DNA from: a virus
IMG/VR virus record: IMGVR_UViG_3300028581_000193
Location: 1-28,094 of that record
Length of the DNA stretch: 28,094 bases
Direction: 5' to 3' (one strand)
The notes under the pieces were generated by a model. It was given only the letters and a program-made list of their open reading frames with translations, made no database searches and was not told where the DNA came from. Position 1 is the stretch's first letter; the number at the start of each line of letters is the position of its first letter. The translations under genes and the position numbers were made by a program. Shown piece after piece: positions 19,881 to 27,848 of the stretch.

Positions 19881-21047
19881 GTGTTTATTGATACCGATTT
19901 TCCAAAAATCTTAGGTGCAGAACTTTACCGTCCTCACCCTGCTTACATCTGCGAGATGGCCGTAGAACCAGTAGTGGTTCATGACTTTACTCGTCAGCCT
20001 GGTCAAACCGTTCAACTTGATCGCTACAAATTCTGGGGCACTCCTGGTACTAAGGATAGCCGCGAACGTATTTCCGATCAAACCATTGGTACTGCTAACA
20101 GCCGTAACATCACTAAGGAGAAAGTCCTTGTGGTGCTTAAGGAATACACTGGCCCTGCGGATCCTTCTGATCCTACTCAACCCAGTACCTTTAAGATTGC
20201 TCGTGAAACTCTGATTACTGCTCAGCGCATGTTGCTGGACACAGGTAATCTGAATATGTTCCACCAGTCTATTGGCTCCCTTACACTTCTTGATGATTAT
20301 CGTCGTTGGCGTGATCGTGTGTTTATTGATGAACTAGCCAAAGCAGAAGCCAATGGTGAAGCATCAACATCACAAGGTGGTTACTATTTCCCAACTGGCG
20401 CTGCTAAGGATTCCAGTGGCCGTATTTCTTACACCACTGCTCAGTACACAGCTAACTCACAACAGTTCCACGTATCTACCGACCTGTTGAATGTAGTTAA
20501 GGATCTCCGTAAGCGCAACGTACCTACCTTCTCTGATGGTTTGTATCGTTGTATTTGCGATCCTACTTTCATGATGCACTTGCGTCGTGATGCTGACTTC
20601 CGTGAAATCGCACGTTATTCAGGTAATCCTGGCCAAGGCATGTATATGTCTGGCAATCCCATGATGCCTAATAACGCTAGCTTCTATCAAGGTCCTCAAG
20701 CGGGCCAAGGTTACTTCCTGGCTGGTGAACCTGTAATGCCTACTGGCGTTCAGTTTGAAGGTGTTAAATTCTATGAATCTACCAACTTCCCAACCAAGAA
20801 TATTACAGCTAGCTTTACTGATGCTCCTGCTTATACTTCCCAGGAAGTAGCCCAAGGTTTCTTCTTTGGTCCTCAAGCAGTAGGCGTTGGTGTAGGCGGT
20901 CCTAATGCTCAAGTTCTCATTAACAATAATGATGACTTCAGCCGCTTTATCATTCTTATCTGGCAACTGTATGCTGGTTTTGAAATCCTGAACAAGGACT
21001 TTGTTACCACTGCTTACAGCTTCGTCAGCGATGACGGCGTTCTTTGA
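19881..21047 (+). CDS. Major capsid protein
   Basis: A 388-residue protein from a GTG start with an AGGAGG site 10 nt upstream, the strongest in the window. The N-terminal pattern (VHDFTRQPGQTVQLDRYKFW, then TIGTANSRNITKEKVLVVLK) resembles the N4-gp56-type HK97-fold capsid family, in which G-x-TV and a conserved Arg precede alternating strands; this is from memory of the family. The middle is rich in Gly, Pro and Asn. Codons are strongly biased to GGT, GCT and CGT, as expected for a highly expressed protein. Position after portal and scaffold agrees. Confidence 0.8.
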   Translation: MFIDTDFPKILGAELYRPHPAYICEMAVEPVVVHDFTRQPGQTVQLDRYKFWGTPGTKDSRERISDQTIGTANSRNITKEKVLVVLKEYTGPADPSDPTQPSTFKIARETLITAQRMLLDTGNLNMFHQSIGSLTLLDDYRRWRDRVFIDELAKAEANGEASTSQGGYYFPTGAAKDSSGRISYTTAQYTANSQQFHVSTDLLNVVKDLRKRNVPTFSDGLYRCICDPTFMMHLRRDADFREIARYSGNPGQGMYMSGNPMMPNNASFYQGPQAGQGYFLAGEPVMPTGVQFEGVKFYESTNFPTKNITASFTDAPAYTSQEVAQGFFFGPQAVGVGVGGPNAQVLINNNDDFSRFIILIWQLYAGFEILNKDFVTTAYSFVSDDGVL

Positions 21048-21053
21048 TACAAT
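21048..21053 (+). promoter_or_regulatory. -10-like box TACAAT
   Basis: 24 nt before the ATG at 21078. AAGGAG lies between it and the start. Confidence 0.5.
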
Positions 21054-21077
21054 AAATAAAACAACAAGGAGAAATAA

Positions 21078-21911
21078 ATGACTTATTTGACTTCCAAAAA
21101 GATCTACCCTGGTAACTGGGTAGAAGCTCTTAATGGCTGGTACAAAAACTTTGATTCCACTGGCGCTGGTGGAAGTGCAGATGCGTCTAAGGCTGGTCCT
21201 ACATCTGTTCTAGCTATTCCTGGCTATCGTTACTTTCAGCAACGTGGTTATGTTCCTGTAACCTGGGTGTCTGGTGATTCTGCTACTTATGGTCAAACCA
21301 TGAGTGTTATCATCCCATCTCCTTACAGGCAAGATGATACTCGTACTGATATTACCGGAATGGTAATCAGTGGCAACTCCACCCAAGCAGGCTATGTTTA
21401 CCGCGCTGCAATCTCCGTTGGTTCTGGCTGGGGAGACAATCGTGTTGCTTCTGGCGTGTATAACACTACAGGTAACGTAATTGCTTTTGGTCGTGACAGT
21501 TCTGGTCCAGTTGCTGCTTCTGGTGAATCAGTAGCTGCTGCTGTATTATCTTCTACTGTTTCAGGTGAAGGTGCAGGTACTGTTTATTTTGCAGGTGGTA
21601 ATCAAGCCTTTGGTTCAGTTCCTGTATTTATTGGACCTGCCTCAGGTCTACAAGTTACAGCTGGTTCAGGTTTCGTAAACAGTGGCGCTGTATACAAACA
21701 GATCACTTCTGCTACAACCTTTAAGGTATACTCTAAAGCTTCTGGTGATGCCACTGCTGTTTCAGGCGGTGTGTACATCTCACAAGCAGACAAAAATGCT
21801 GGTTTAACCGGTTATCTGTTTGTGGAAGTTTGCTACCTGGTTCCTGATAACGCCCCTGATTACAGTGATTTGGAAGCTTATCTTAATAATCGGACCGTCA
21901 GTTCGACTTAA
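21078..21911 (+). CDS. Beta-rich structural protein, capsid decoration candidate (277 aa)
   Basis: The ATG has an AAGGAG site. After MTYLTSKKIYPGNWVEALNG the protein is Ser/Thr/Gly/Val-rich with regular short strands (TMSVIIPSPYRQDDTRTDIT, then SVAAAVLSSTVSGEGAGTVY). It ends with an aromatic strand (YLFVEVCYLVPDNAPDYSDL) and a polar tail. This composition is usual for surface decoration or head-fibre proteins. It follows directly after the capsid gene and shares its codon bias, so it is probably made in similar amounts. No named family. Confidence 0.7.
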   Translation: MTYLTSKKIYPGNWVEALNGWYKNFDSTGAGGSADASKAGPTSVLAIPGYRYFQQRGYVPVTWVSGDSATYGQTMSVIIPSPYRQDDTRTDITGMVISGNSTQAGYVYRAAISVGSGWGDNRVASGVYNTTGNVIAFGRDSSGPVAASGESVAAAVLSSTVSGEGAGTVYFAGGNQAFGSVPVFIGPASGLQVTAGSGFVNSGAVYKQITSATTFKVYSKASGDATAVSGGVYISQADKNAGLTGYLFVEVCYLVPDNAPDYSDLEAYLNNRTVSST

Positions 21912-21917
21912 TTAGGG

Positions 21918-21923
21918 TAAACT
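21918..21923 (+). promoter_or_regulatory. Weak -10-like box TAAACT
   Basis: 22 nt before the ATG at 21946; deviates from TANAAT at one position. Confidence 0.3.
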
Positions 21924-21945
21924 AATACCAGAACACCTGGTACCC

Positions 21946-22356
21946 ATGCTTTATCAACACACCAAAACCGGCGCTCGGGTCAAAGTTATTAGTGAATGGG
22001 ATAACGGCGAATGGTTCATGGTCGAAGATCAGGACGGTCGCCTTTATACCGTATACAAGACTGAGATCAAACCGGATGAGTCAGCCACTAAAACGGTTAA
22101 GACTCTACAGGTAAAAGATAAAGCAGCAAAGGAAGCGCCCCGTGCTTTTCCCCCAGATCATCGCTTGAATATTAATTCAGCAACCGCTCAAATGATTGCT
22201 GACCATATTAAAGGGATTGGTCTCAAGACAGCACGTGAGATTAAAGACATACAGATGAGTCTTTCTGGTGAAAAGTTCAGCAATCTAGATCAGTTAAAAC
22301 AGATCAAACGTGTTGATTGGGACTCTGTATTTGCTGCTAACCTGGTACGCGTGTGA
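21946..22356 (+). CDS. KOW/SH3-like plus ComEA-type helix-hairpin-helix protein (136 aa)
   Basis: Residues 1-45 form a small beta domain (KTGARVKVISEWDNGEWFMV) like a KOW or SH3 barrel. Residues 74-136 carry a ComEA-type double helix-hairpin-helix: LNINSAT (74-80), the KGIG hairpin (89-92), KTAREI, then EKFSNLDQLKQIKRVDWDSV. Proteins of this type bind DNA without sequence specificity. The gene is followed by a strong UUCG terminator. In this head region it could be a connector or a DNA-binding minor head protein; free DNA-metabolism work is the alternative. The fold call is fairly secure, the role is not. Confidence 0.7.
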   Translation: MLYQHTKTGARVKVISEWDNGEWFMVEDQDGRLYTVYKTEIKPDESATKTVKTLQVKDKAAKEAPRAFPPDHRLNINSATAQMIADHIKGIGLKTAREIKDIQMSLSGEKFSNLDQLKQIKRVDWDSVFAANLVRV

Positions 22357-22359
22357 TAT

Positions 22360-22390
22360 AAGCCCTGCTTCGGTGGGGCTTCTTCATTTT
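22360..22390 (+). terminator. Intrinsic terminator with UUCG loop
   Basis: Nine paired bases (AAGCCCTGC / GTGGGGCTT, with two G-U pairs) close a UUCG tetraloop and are followed by CTTCATTTT. It lies 3 nt after the stop at 22356. It should end the transcript of the capsid block. Confidence 0.85.
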
Positions 22391-22395
22391 AGAAT
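22390..22395 (+). promoter_or_regulatory. -10-like box TAGAAT
   Basis: It overlaps the end of the terminator T-tract and lies 17 nt before the ATG at 22413, so one transcript probably ends as another starts. Confidence 0.5.
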
Positions 22396-22412
22396 TGAAA
22401 TAAAGTAGTAAA

Positions 22413-23117
22413 ATGGCAAACTCAGGTGGTAGGTTCTTTGTAGGAAATATTGGCAGTACTGGTACAGCCACTGGCCCTCATATTCATAAATACGTTAAGG
22501 ATTTAAAAACAGGTTCTTATATTGATCCATCAACAATTAAAAGCGCTTTAACCGGGATTCAGATCGGAGAGAAAAGAACTCCTTTGGTTAGACGCACCTC
22601 TACGGGTGGTTTTGAGTGGAATCCAGATACAGGATTAGTGGTTACCTCACCGTTTGGCCAAAGGACAGCACCAACGGCTGGAGCATCGACTGATCATAAA
22701 GGCATCGATTTTGGTGGCGCAGCTGGAACACCAGTTTATTTACAAGGTTATGGTAAAGCTTTACCTGTACCATCAGCAGGTGGTTACGGTAACTTAATGA
22801 CGTTTAGAACAGGAGATAATAAATATGAATTAGGTTTTGGACATATGAGTAAGCTGGGACCAGAAGCGCAGGTATATGCATCAAATTTAAATTCAAAACC
22901 AGCAGTACCTTCAATTGAACAACGTCAACAAGAACAGTTAATAGGCGCTGGTACAGCATTGGCTTTAATAAGTAAATTATTTGGACAAGCAAAAAACGAT
23001 AAAGATAGTTCCCGTGGTTTATACAGCAGTTTAGTTGGATCAATGTTAAACCCTAAACAAGACACAACCACAGATTTTTTAATGAATTACATGATGCAAA
23101 ATCCGTATGAAGCATAA
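22413..23117 (+). CDS. M23 peptidase with circularly permuted motif order
   Basis: All M23 (LytM-type) residues are present but in changed order. The HxH motif that normally ends the domain is at the N-terminus (GSTGTATGPHIHKYV, His23 and His25), with the matching tail (TGSYIDPSTI) right after it. The HxxxD zinc motif comes later (STDHKGIDFGGAAGTPVYL, His95 and Asp99), then GYGN (124-127), and the last catalytic-type His144 in GFGHMSKLG. The C-terminal 70 residues are helical and Gln/Lys-rich. M23 enzymes cut peptide cross-links of peptidoglycan. It may open the wall at entry, or act in lysis. It starts a new transcript after the UUCG terminator. Confidence 0.8.
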   Translation: MANSGGRFFVGNIGSTGTATGPHIHKYVKDLKTGSYIDPSTIKSALTGIQIGEKRTPLVRRTSTGGFEWNPDTGLVVTSPFGQRTAPTAGASTDHKGIDFGGAAGTPVYLQGYGKALPVPSAGGYGNLMTFRTGDNKYELGFGHMSKLGPEAQVYASNLNSKPAVPSIEQRQQEQLIGAGTALALISKLFGQAKNDKDSSRGLYSSLVGSMLNPKQDTTTDFLMNYMMQNPYEA

Positions 23118-23134
23118 GATTGATTTATTACACC

Positions 23135-23140
23135 TATAAT
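23135..23140 (+). promoter_or_regulatory. -10-like box TATAAT
   Basis: 22 nt before the GTG start at 23163; preceded by CC, no -35 hexamer at 17-bp spacing. Confidence 0.55.
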
Positions 23141-23162
23141 AAAAGAATGATGGTAACAAGAA

Positions 23163-23624
23163 GTGCAGCTATCTGATTTTGACAAAAGTAGAGTAAGGTA
23201 CCATCTAGGTTATTTTACTGTTTCTATTCCAGCAGGAGACTATGCTCGTCTGGAAGAAGCAATGAATACTATACCTGATTCTTATTTCTACAATAAGATT
23301 ACTATTCAGGTTGGTCGTTGTGATACAGCAGAAAAGAAAACTGAAGTTGCAAGTTCTCCTTCTACTAGGATTGAAAGTATTCTTGGAGACGTAGACCGTA
23401 CTATTCGATCTTCTAATGCAAAAGAAGCTCTTAAAGTATGGGATGAAATATACTTGTATGAAACAAATCGACTAGCCATGATTCTTTATGTGCCAAATTA
23501 TAAAGATCCATTCCAAGCTCGATATCGTTATGAGCGTTCAGGTGCTGAATATATTCAAGCATTACCTGGACCCGCAGATACTGCCGTAGGTAGTAATCTT
23601 TATCTTCACGTAAACCACAGGTAG
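23163..23624 (+). CDS. Unknown alpha/beta protein (153 aa), GTG start
   Basis: Starts (M)QLSDFDKSRVRYHLGYFTVS. The first half alternates strands and helices (VSIPAGDYARLEEAMNTIPD), the middle has a charged helix and the last third is rich in Tyr and Pro (DPFQARYRYERSGAEYIQAL), ending LYLHVNHR. No membrane segment or known motif. The size and position after the hydrolase and before other structural genes suggest a head-completion or connector-type protein, but I cannot name a family. GTG start without a strong ribosome-binding site. Confidence 0.65.
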   Translation: MQLSDFDKSRVRYHLGYFTVSIPAGDYARLEEAMNTIPDSYFYNKITIQVGRCDTAEKKTEVASSPSTRIESILGDVDRTIRSSNAKEALKVWDEIYLYETNRLAMILYVPNYKDPFQARYRYERSGAEYIQALPGPADTAVGSNLYLHVNHR

Positions 23625-23628
23625 TGTC

Positions 23629-24510
23629 ATGAATCCATTTGAGAAGTTTATTCAAAAAGCATCCGGATTAAATCCAGTCGGTAGAGTTGGAGGATTATTT
23701 AATAAACCAATTGGTAGATTAAGCTCTGTAGGCGCTTTAGTAGACACTGGATATAAAGGAGCTACACAGCAATCACGTCTAGGAGGGCTTTTTACCCCTG
23801 AAGGAGCCGCATATAATGTAGTAAGAAATGCTACAGGAGGCCCCTTTTCGCTATTACCTCAAGTGGTATCGGGACTACAAGAGTTGCCTTATGGCTCAAG
23901 GACACTTGGCCTTGCCACAAACAGTCTTGCTAATGAAATAAAATATGGTGGATCAAAAATAGCAAATGAATCCAATTATATTATTGATCGTTTAAAACTA
24001 GGTAATCTACCTTATGGCGAAGTAGATAGGCGTATAAACACAGGTGATTATGGAAGGAATGCTCCTCCAGGAAGCGGTAAGTTCTTTGGGACAATGACGT
24101 ATTCCCCAGAAGGCTCTCTTGATAACGCTCCAGCTCGTGAACGCGCTTATGCTGCAGAGCTTTCCAGTACTGCGCAACAAGCAGCACAGAATCCTATGTT
24201 AAATCAATATAGATCTTTAAGTAAAACAGATCCAACAGCGGCCCTTAATTTAGGCATGCAAATGTGGGCACAAGCAAACCCTGGCTTGGCACAAAAAGTT
24301 AAACCTGGTCAGTCAGGATATGAGGCTATTCAACCGGCCATTGATAATTATTATACTAATCAGTACCGTGATTATGGAGAACCTGCCTCAACACCTATTA
24401 CTCCCCCTGGACCGACAGAAGAAGAAATACAAGCTTATTATAAAAACCAATACCGCGATTATGGTGAACCAATATTTAATCCTGCTGAAATGTTAAACTA
24501 TAAAAAATAA
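23629..24510 (+). CDS. Unknown structural protein with C-terminal YRDYGEP repeats (293 aa)
   Basis: Starts MNPFEKFIQKASGLNPVGRV. A glycine-rich, moderately hydrophobic first half (VGGLFNKPIGRLSSVGALVD) passes to a polar, Ala/Asn/Gln-rich middle. The C-terminus has two near-identical motifs, YYTNQYRDYGEP and YYKNQYRDYGEP, about 30 residues apart and separated by a Pro-rich linker. Such short aromatic repeats often mediate binding in virion proteins. It begins 4 nt after the previous stop. The family is not recognised. Confidence 0.65.
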   Translation: MNPFEKFIQKASGLNPVGRVGGLFNKPIGRLSSVGALVDTGYKGATQQSRLGGLFTPEGAAYNVVRNATGGPFSLLPQVVSGLQELPYGSRTLGLATNSLANEIKYGGSKIANESNYIIDRLKLGNLPYGEVDRRINTGDYGRNAPPGSGKFFGTMTYSPEGSLDNAPARERAYAAELSSTAQQAAQNPMLNQYRSLSKTDPTAALNLGMQMWAQANPGLAQKVKPGQSGYEAIQPAIDNYYTNQYRDYGEPASTPITPPGPTEEEIQAYYKNQYRDYGEPIFNPAEMLNYKK

Positions 24511-24742
24511 TAATTATTTAATTCTTGGCATTGTAAACCATATAAGTCCAAGCCAGCTGGATAAGAATCTTTGATTCACGGGGACCAGTGTTGTTGCAAT
24601 AAACTGATGATTCTTTGCCCTAATTTTGTTAGACGCCTTGCAGCTACAGTGAGTTTAATTACGTCTGTTCAAGCCGTATTCACGCCAGGTCTCAAGGCTG
24701 AGTCAAATTGGGTTAACTGAAACACCATTAAAAATAGAATTT
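24511..24742 (+). other. 232-nt gap with inverted repeats and a small ORF
   Basis: AAGAATC (24563-24569) and GATTCTT (24609-24615) form a 7-bp inverted repeat. An ORF at 24607-24720 would give 37 residues (MILCPNFVRRLAATVSLITS then VQAVF), which looks like a secretion signal with an AxA-type cleavage site, but has no ribosome-binding site. A TAGAAT box at 24735-24740 lies only 2 nt from the next ATG. I saw no tRNA cloverleaf. Confidence 0.4.
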
Positions 24743-25441
24743 ATGGCACCACGTACAGTACAACAGCTTTTTGGGTTTAAAGATCCAGAAGTTAATATGC
24801 TTACTGTCCTTTCTGGATTAGAAGGATATAGGGGGCACGGTGGAAAGGACACTGCTGCTGTAGCTGCAAACGCTCTTTCTAGAATGTTAAGTGGACAGTG
24901 GGGAGGTAAAGATATTGGTAGCGTCATCAAAGCCCCTGGGCAATATGAAGCTGTTTTTAAATATTCAAAACAACAATTAGCTGATCCTGCTTTTGGCGCA
25001 AAAGTATTAGGTGGACAAGACGAATACAATCGAATACGAAACCTTGTAAATAATCCAGATCTTGTCAAACAAGCGTATGAAGCTTCCAGAGGAGCACAAT
25101 CTTTTCGTGGTACAGCTGCATATGCGCACAAAAAACCCACTGATTACGTACCTGTCCCAGGGAAAAGTAACTATTACTTTGATCCTTTAGATAAGACTGT
25201 TTACAATAAAGGGCTACAGCTCTTTGGTGGAGCAGGAGCACCCCCAGTAAAACCTAAAGAAGTTTCTTCTGCTCTGGGATTAGAAAATCTTGTTGCAGGA
25301 GGTAATTTATTTGGTAAAGAAACATTGGAAAACATTATGAAACAAGGTGTACAAGAAGAACTTTTAACTAGTTTGATTCAACCTGAAGAAGACAATACCA
25401 ATCTGTTTACTCAACTTCTGAATCAAACTAGACCATATTAA
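24743..25441 (+). CDS. SleB/Hydrolase_2-like cell-wall hydrolase
   Basis: A 232-residue protein with the layout of SleB-type hydrolases: Glu27 in LSGLEGYRGHGG, then DTAAVAANALSRMLSGQWGG (residues 36-55), then VIKAPGQYEAVF (61-72), which matches the family pattern of a Glu, a xxNR-like helix and a PGQF/Y segment. These enzymes act on peptidoglycan glycan strands. The family usually has an Asn-Arg pair; here the helix reads NALSR. The rest has no similarity I know, ending in an acidic helix. A start at an internal ATG (24797, MLTVLSGLEGYRG) is possible, since the TAGAAT box is right before the first ATG. It may be a tail- or head-borne hydrolase or an endolysin. Confidence 0.65.
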   Translation: MAPRTVQQLFGFKDPEVNMLTVLSGLEGYRGHGGKDTAAVAANALSRMLSGQWGGKDIGSVIKAPGQYEAVFKYSKQQLADPAFGAKVLGGQDEYNRIRNLVNNPDLVKQAYEASRGAQSFRGTAAYAHKKPTDYVPVPGKSNYYFDPLDKTVYNKGLQLFGGAGAPPVKPKEVSSALGLENLVAGGNLFGKETLENIMKQGVQEELLTSLIQPEEDNTNLFTQLLNQTRPY

Positions 25442-25453
25442 AGTTCAATAAGC

Positions 25454-25459
25454 TAGAAT
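25454..25459 (+). promoter_or_regulatory. -10-like box TAGAAT
   Basis: 28 nt before the TTG start at 25488; preceded by GC. Confidence 0.5.
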
Positions 25460-25487
25460 TTAAATACGAAGAATTAAGGTAAGGAAC

Positions 25488-26273
25488 TTGTCATCTACTT
25501 CCACAAATAAACAACCACTGTTTATTGATCGTCCTTTATTTGATACTGTACGTGTAACAACACAGACAGTTGGTAGTGCAGGCTCCAATACACTAGAGGT
25601 ACAAGGTGGGCAGGTTCCTTCTATCCTTGTTGATGTAGATGCAGCTCTTAGTGATGACACGAACAATGGTGTTGTTGTAGACGCTATCACAATTGCCCGC
25701 AGTGATTTCTATAGGCCAGCAGATTACACCCTGAGTGCAGGCACATCAGGTACGGTAGTTTCAATTGCCAGCGGTCAAATTATCAATGTAACGACAACAG
25801 GAAGTTTCACTGGTGCAGGCGTTGTTGAAAGCGGCATTGGTTATTACACATATACAGGATCAACTACATTAACAGGCGTCAACACAACACTACGTTACTC
25901 AGGTGGCACCTCCTCAGGTTTTACATATAAAGGTGTATCCTATGGGCAACAACCTGCCGTAACGTTTGTCTTCTATCAAACCCGTGGTACAACAGTACCA
26001 ATCCCCGCATCTTTTGACTACCACATATTATTTGCTAAGACTGTTCCTGATGGTAGCGGTGTGATTGATTGCTCTGATGTGATGCCTCAATTGGCTGCTC
26101 CTGTTATGTCTGCTGGTAATACCAACGGTTTAGGTAGTACTGCACCACTACGCAATAAAGGAATATACCTGGAACGAGGCGACCGTTTATATGTAGGTGT
26201 TTTCCCTGATGGACCTAATATTGGTGGGTATACCCCAGGAGCTTATGTGTATGCACAAGGTGGTTTCTTCTAA
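25488..26273 (+). CDS. Beta-rich virion structural protein (261 aa), TTG start
   Basis: Starts at TTG ((M)SSTSTNKQPLFIDRPLFDTV) after an AAGGTAAGGA purine stretch. The protein is rich in Thr, Ser, Gly and Val, with many short strands (SAGSNTLEVQGGQVPSILVD, then SGTVVSIASGQIINVTTTGS) and an end in YVYAQGGFF. There are no membrane helices or enzyme motifs. Composition and size resemble head-decoration or fibre-like proteins. The next gene starts 2 nt after its stop, so the two are probably made together. Not recognised as a known family. Confidence 0.65.
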   Translation: MSSTSTNKQPLFIDRPLFDTVRVTTQTVGSAGSNTLEVQGGQVPSILVDVDAALSDDTNNGVVVDAITIARSDFYRPADYTLSAGTSGTVVSIASGQIINVTTTGSFTGAGVVESGIGYYTYTGSTTLTGVNTTLRYSGGTSSGFTYKGVSYGQQPAVTFVFYQTRGTTVPIPASFDYHILFAKTVPDGSGVIDCSDVMPQLAAPVMSAGNTNGLGSTAPLRNKGIYLERGDRLYVGVFPDGPNIGGYTPGAYVYAQGGFF

Positions 26274-26275
26274 CA

Positions 26276-27844
26276 ATGCCTCTTAAAGGCAATACTAGTT
26301 TTGGATCCTTTGGTAGACCAAAAGACTTTAAACCTTTTGAAATAAAACCGATCACCACAGAATTTTCACAAGGTGGTGTACCAGGTTCAATTACTGTATT
26401 AAACAGAGAATCAGCATGGGCTAGATGGCGTCGTGGCTATGAAATATATTCTTCTAATATCTATAACAACCCATATGAGTTCAAATTTATTTATAATATT
26501 CCCTTCCCTTCTGGAACAATAACTCCCTCCGGTTCTAATCCGACATCCATCGTCTCAGGTGCTTTTAAAGGTTTTCCAACTCGAACAAAAGAATTTGGAA
26601 TGCATTGGACTGGATTAAGACGAGGGGGAAATATGCGTACAGATAATTTACTTGATTCAGCTGGCACCAGGCTTTCTATCGCAGGTGTAACAGAAGATTC
26701 TTCTTATTGGTACGTACAATTAGCCGGAACCTGGAGCTCAGGTAATCCTTTACCTTCTCCTTTATTTGCCACGGTATCTGGTATAACAACACCTTTGAAA
26801 CCAACTAACGGTGAAATACTAGAAGATAGAATCCTCACTGTTAGTGGCGAAGTGCTCACACCTGATTCTATTAATCCAGATACACAAAGAAGATATGGTT
26901 ATGTACAGGCTGTTTTGGTAGATGTCATTGAAGACACAGGCGTCCTAAAACTAAAGAAGGCAGGGTCAGTAGAAGTCACACATGATAAACAATTCTTAAC
27001 CCCCTCGACAAAACCTCCTGCTATTGGACGATTCCTATTGACAGGTAATAGATATGCCTGCACGTGTCAAGACTTTACACGCAGAGAATATACCTTTATG
27101 ACAACAATCAATGATACAAGTAAAACTAAAAGGAGAAAATACTTTCCTCACTCTAGTGTTGCTTCTGTTAAGCCAGGAAGACACGAAGACATTTTAAGTG
27201 ACGGCGTATATAACAATAATGCAATGGTAACATCTTTAGAAAACAGATCTTTGAATGTAGAAGCGCCTGCCGCATCGTTTGTACTACCTGATTCAATTGC
27301 AACATCAGCAGTAAACCGCTTATCAACAAGAGACAACCCTGGTATATATCAAGATTTTGGAGCTACGTACAAACGTAATATAGAAGCTCCGTCTCTCCCT
27401 GGTAACAAACCAGATGGTTTACCTGTATACGAAGACTACACTGTTTCTCAAGACGTCATAACTTCTTTGGGAGATTACTGGGAACCTGTATTAGATGAGA
27501 TGCGTTATTGCAAACATGTCTATGCACTTAAGTTTGCAGAAAAAGTATTTCCTCCTGAGCCTTCCGATTATCCTGTTGAGTATGAATCAATGGCGGAATG
27601 GGAACAAACCTTAGTACAAGAAGCAGAAAGTAATCAACAAAGATATGAAACGTTTCAAGTAACCAAGAATTCTTTAAGCTATATGGATGTTCCTCCTTAT
27701 AATTGTCAATCACCAACTGTTGCACCCATGTTGCAAAAGCTATTTAATATTCCTAATCAAATCGTATTCTTGTCAGGGTTCACCATGATAGACAAGACAG
27801 GGCGTACATATGTACCAGCCTCAGGTGAAAAACCTTCCCTTTAA
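26276..27844 (+). CDS. Large structural-type protein with split SWIM-like zinc motif (522 aa)
   Basis: A 522-residue protein. Cys262-x-Cys264 lies in YACTCQDFTRREYTF, and Cys412-x-His414 lies in RYCKHVYALKF. CxC followed later by CxH with a hydrophobic helix is the SWIM zinc-finger pattern, but the two halves are here 147 residues apart, where the known motif needs only a short link. The protein also has an early part rich in aromatic residues (SAWARWRRGYEIYSSNIYNN) and an acidic helix near the end (SMAEWEQTLVQEAESNQQRY). The zinc site could stabilise a domain made from distant parts, or bind DNA or protein. Its place after structural genes suggests a virion component. Confidence 0.6.
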   Translation: MPLKGNTSFGSFGRPKDFKPFEIKPITTEFSQGGVPGSITVLNRESAWARWRRGYEIYSSNIYNNPYEFKFIYNIPFPSGTITPSGSNPTSIVSGAFKGFPTRTKEFGMHWTGLRRGGNMRTDNLLDSAGTRLSIAGVTEDSSYWYVQLAGTWSSGNPLPSPLFATVSGITTPLKPTNGEILEDRILTVSGEVLTPDSINPDTQRRYGYVQAVLVDVIEDTGVLKLKKAGSVEVTHDKQFLTPSTKPPAIGRFLLTGNRYACTCQDFTRREYTFMTTINDTSKTKRRKYFPHSSVASVKPGRHEDILSDGVYNNNAMVTSLENRSLNVEAPAASFVLPDSIATSAVNRLSTRDNPGIYQDFGATYKRNIEAPSLPGNKPDGLPVYEDYTVSQDVITSLGDYWEPVLDEMRYCKHVYALKFAEKVFPPEPSDYPVEYESMAEWEQTLVQEAESNQQRYETFQVTKNSLSYMDVPPYNCQSPTVAPMLQKLFNIPNQIVFLSGFTMIDKTGRTYVPASGEKPSL

Positions 27845-27848
27845 CTTT

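Noticed and set aside
24511-24742. tRNA gene
   Set aside because: I checked for acceptor, anticodon and T-arm pairings and found none in order. Only a 7-bp inverted repeat is present.
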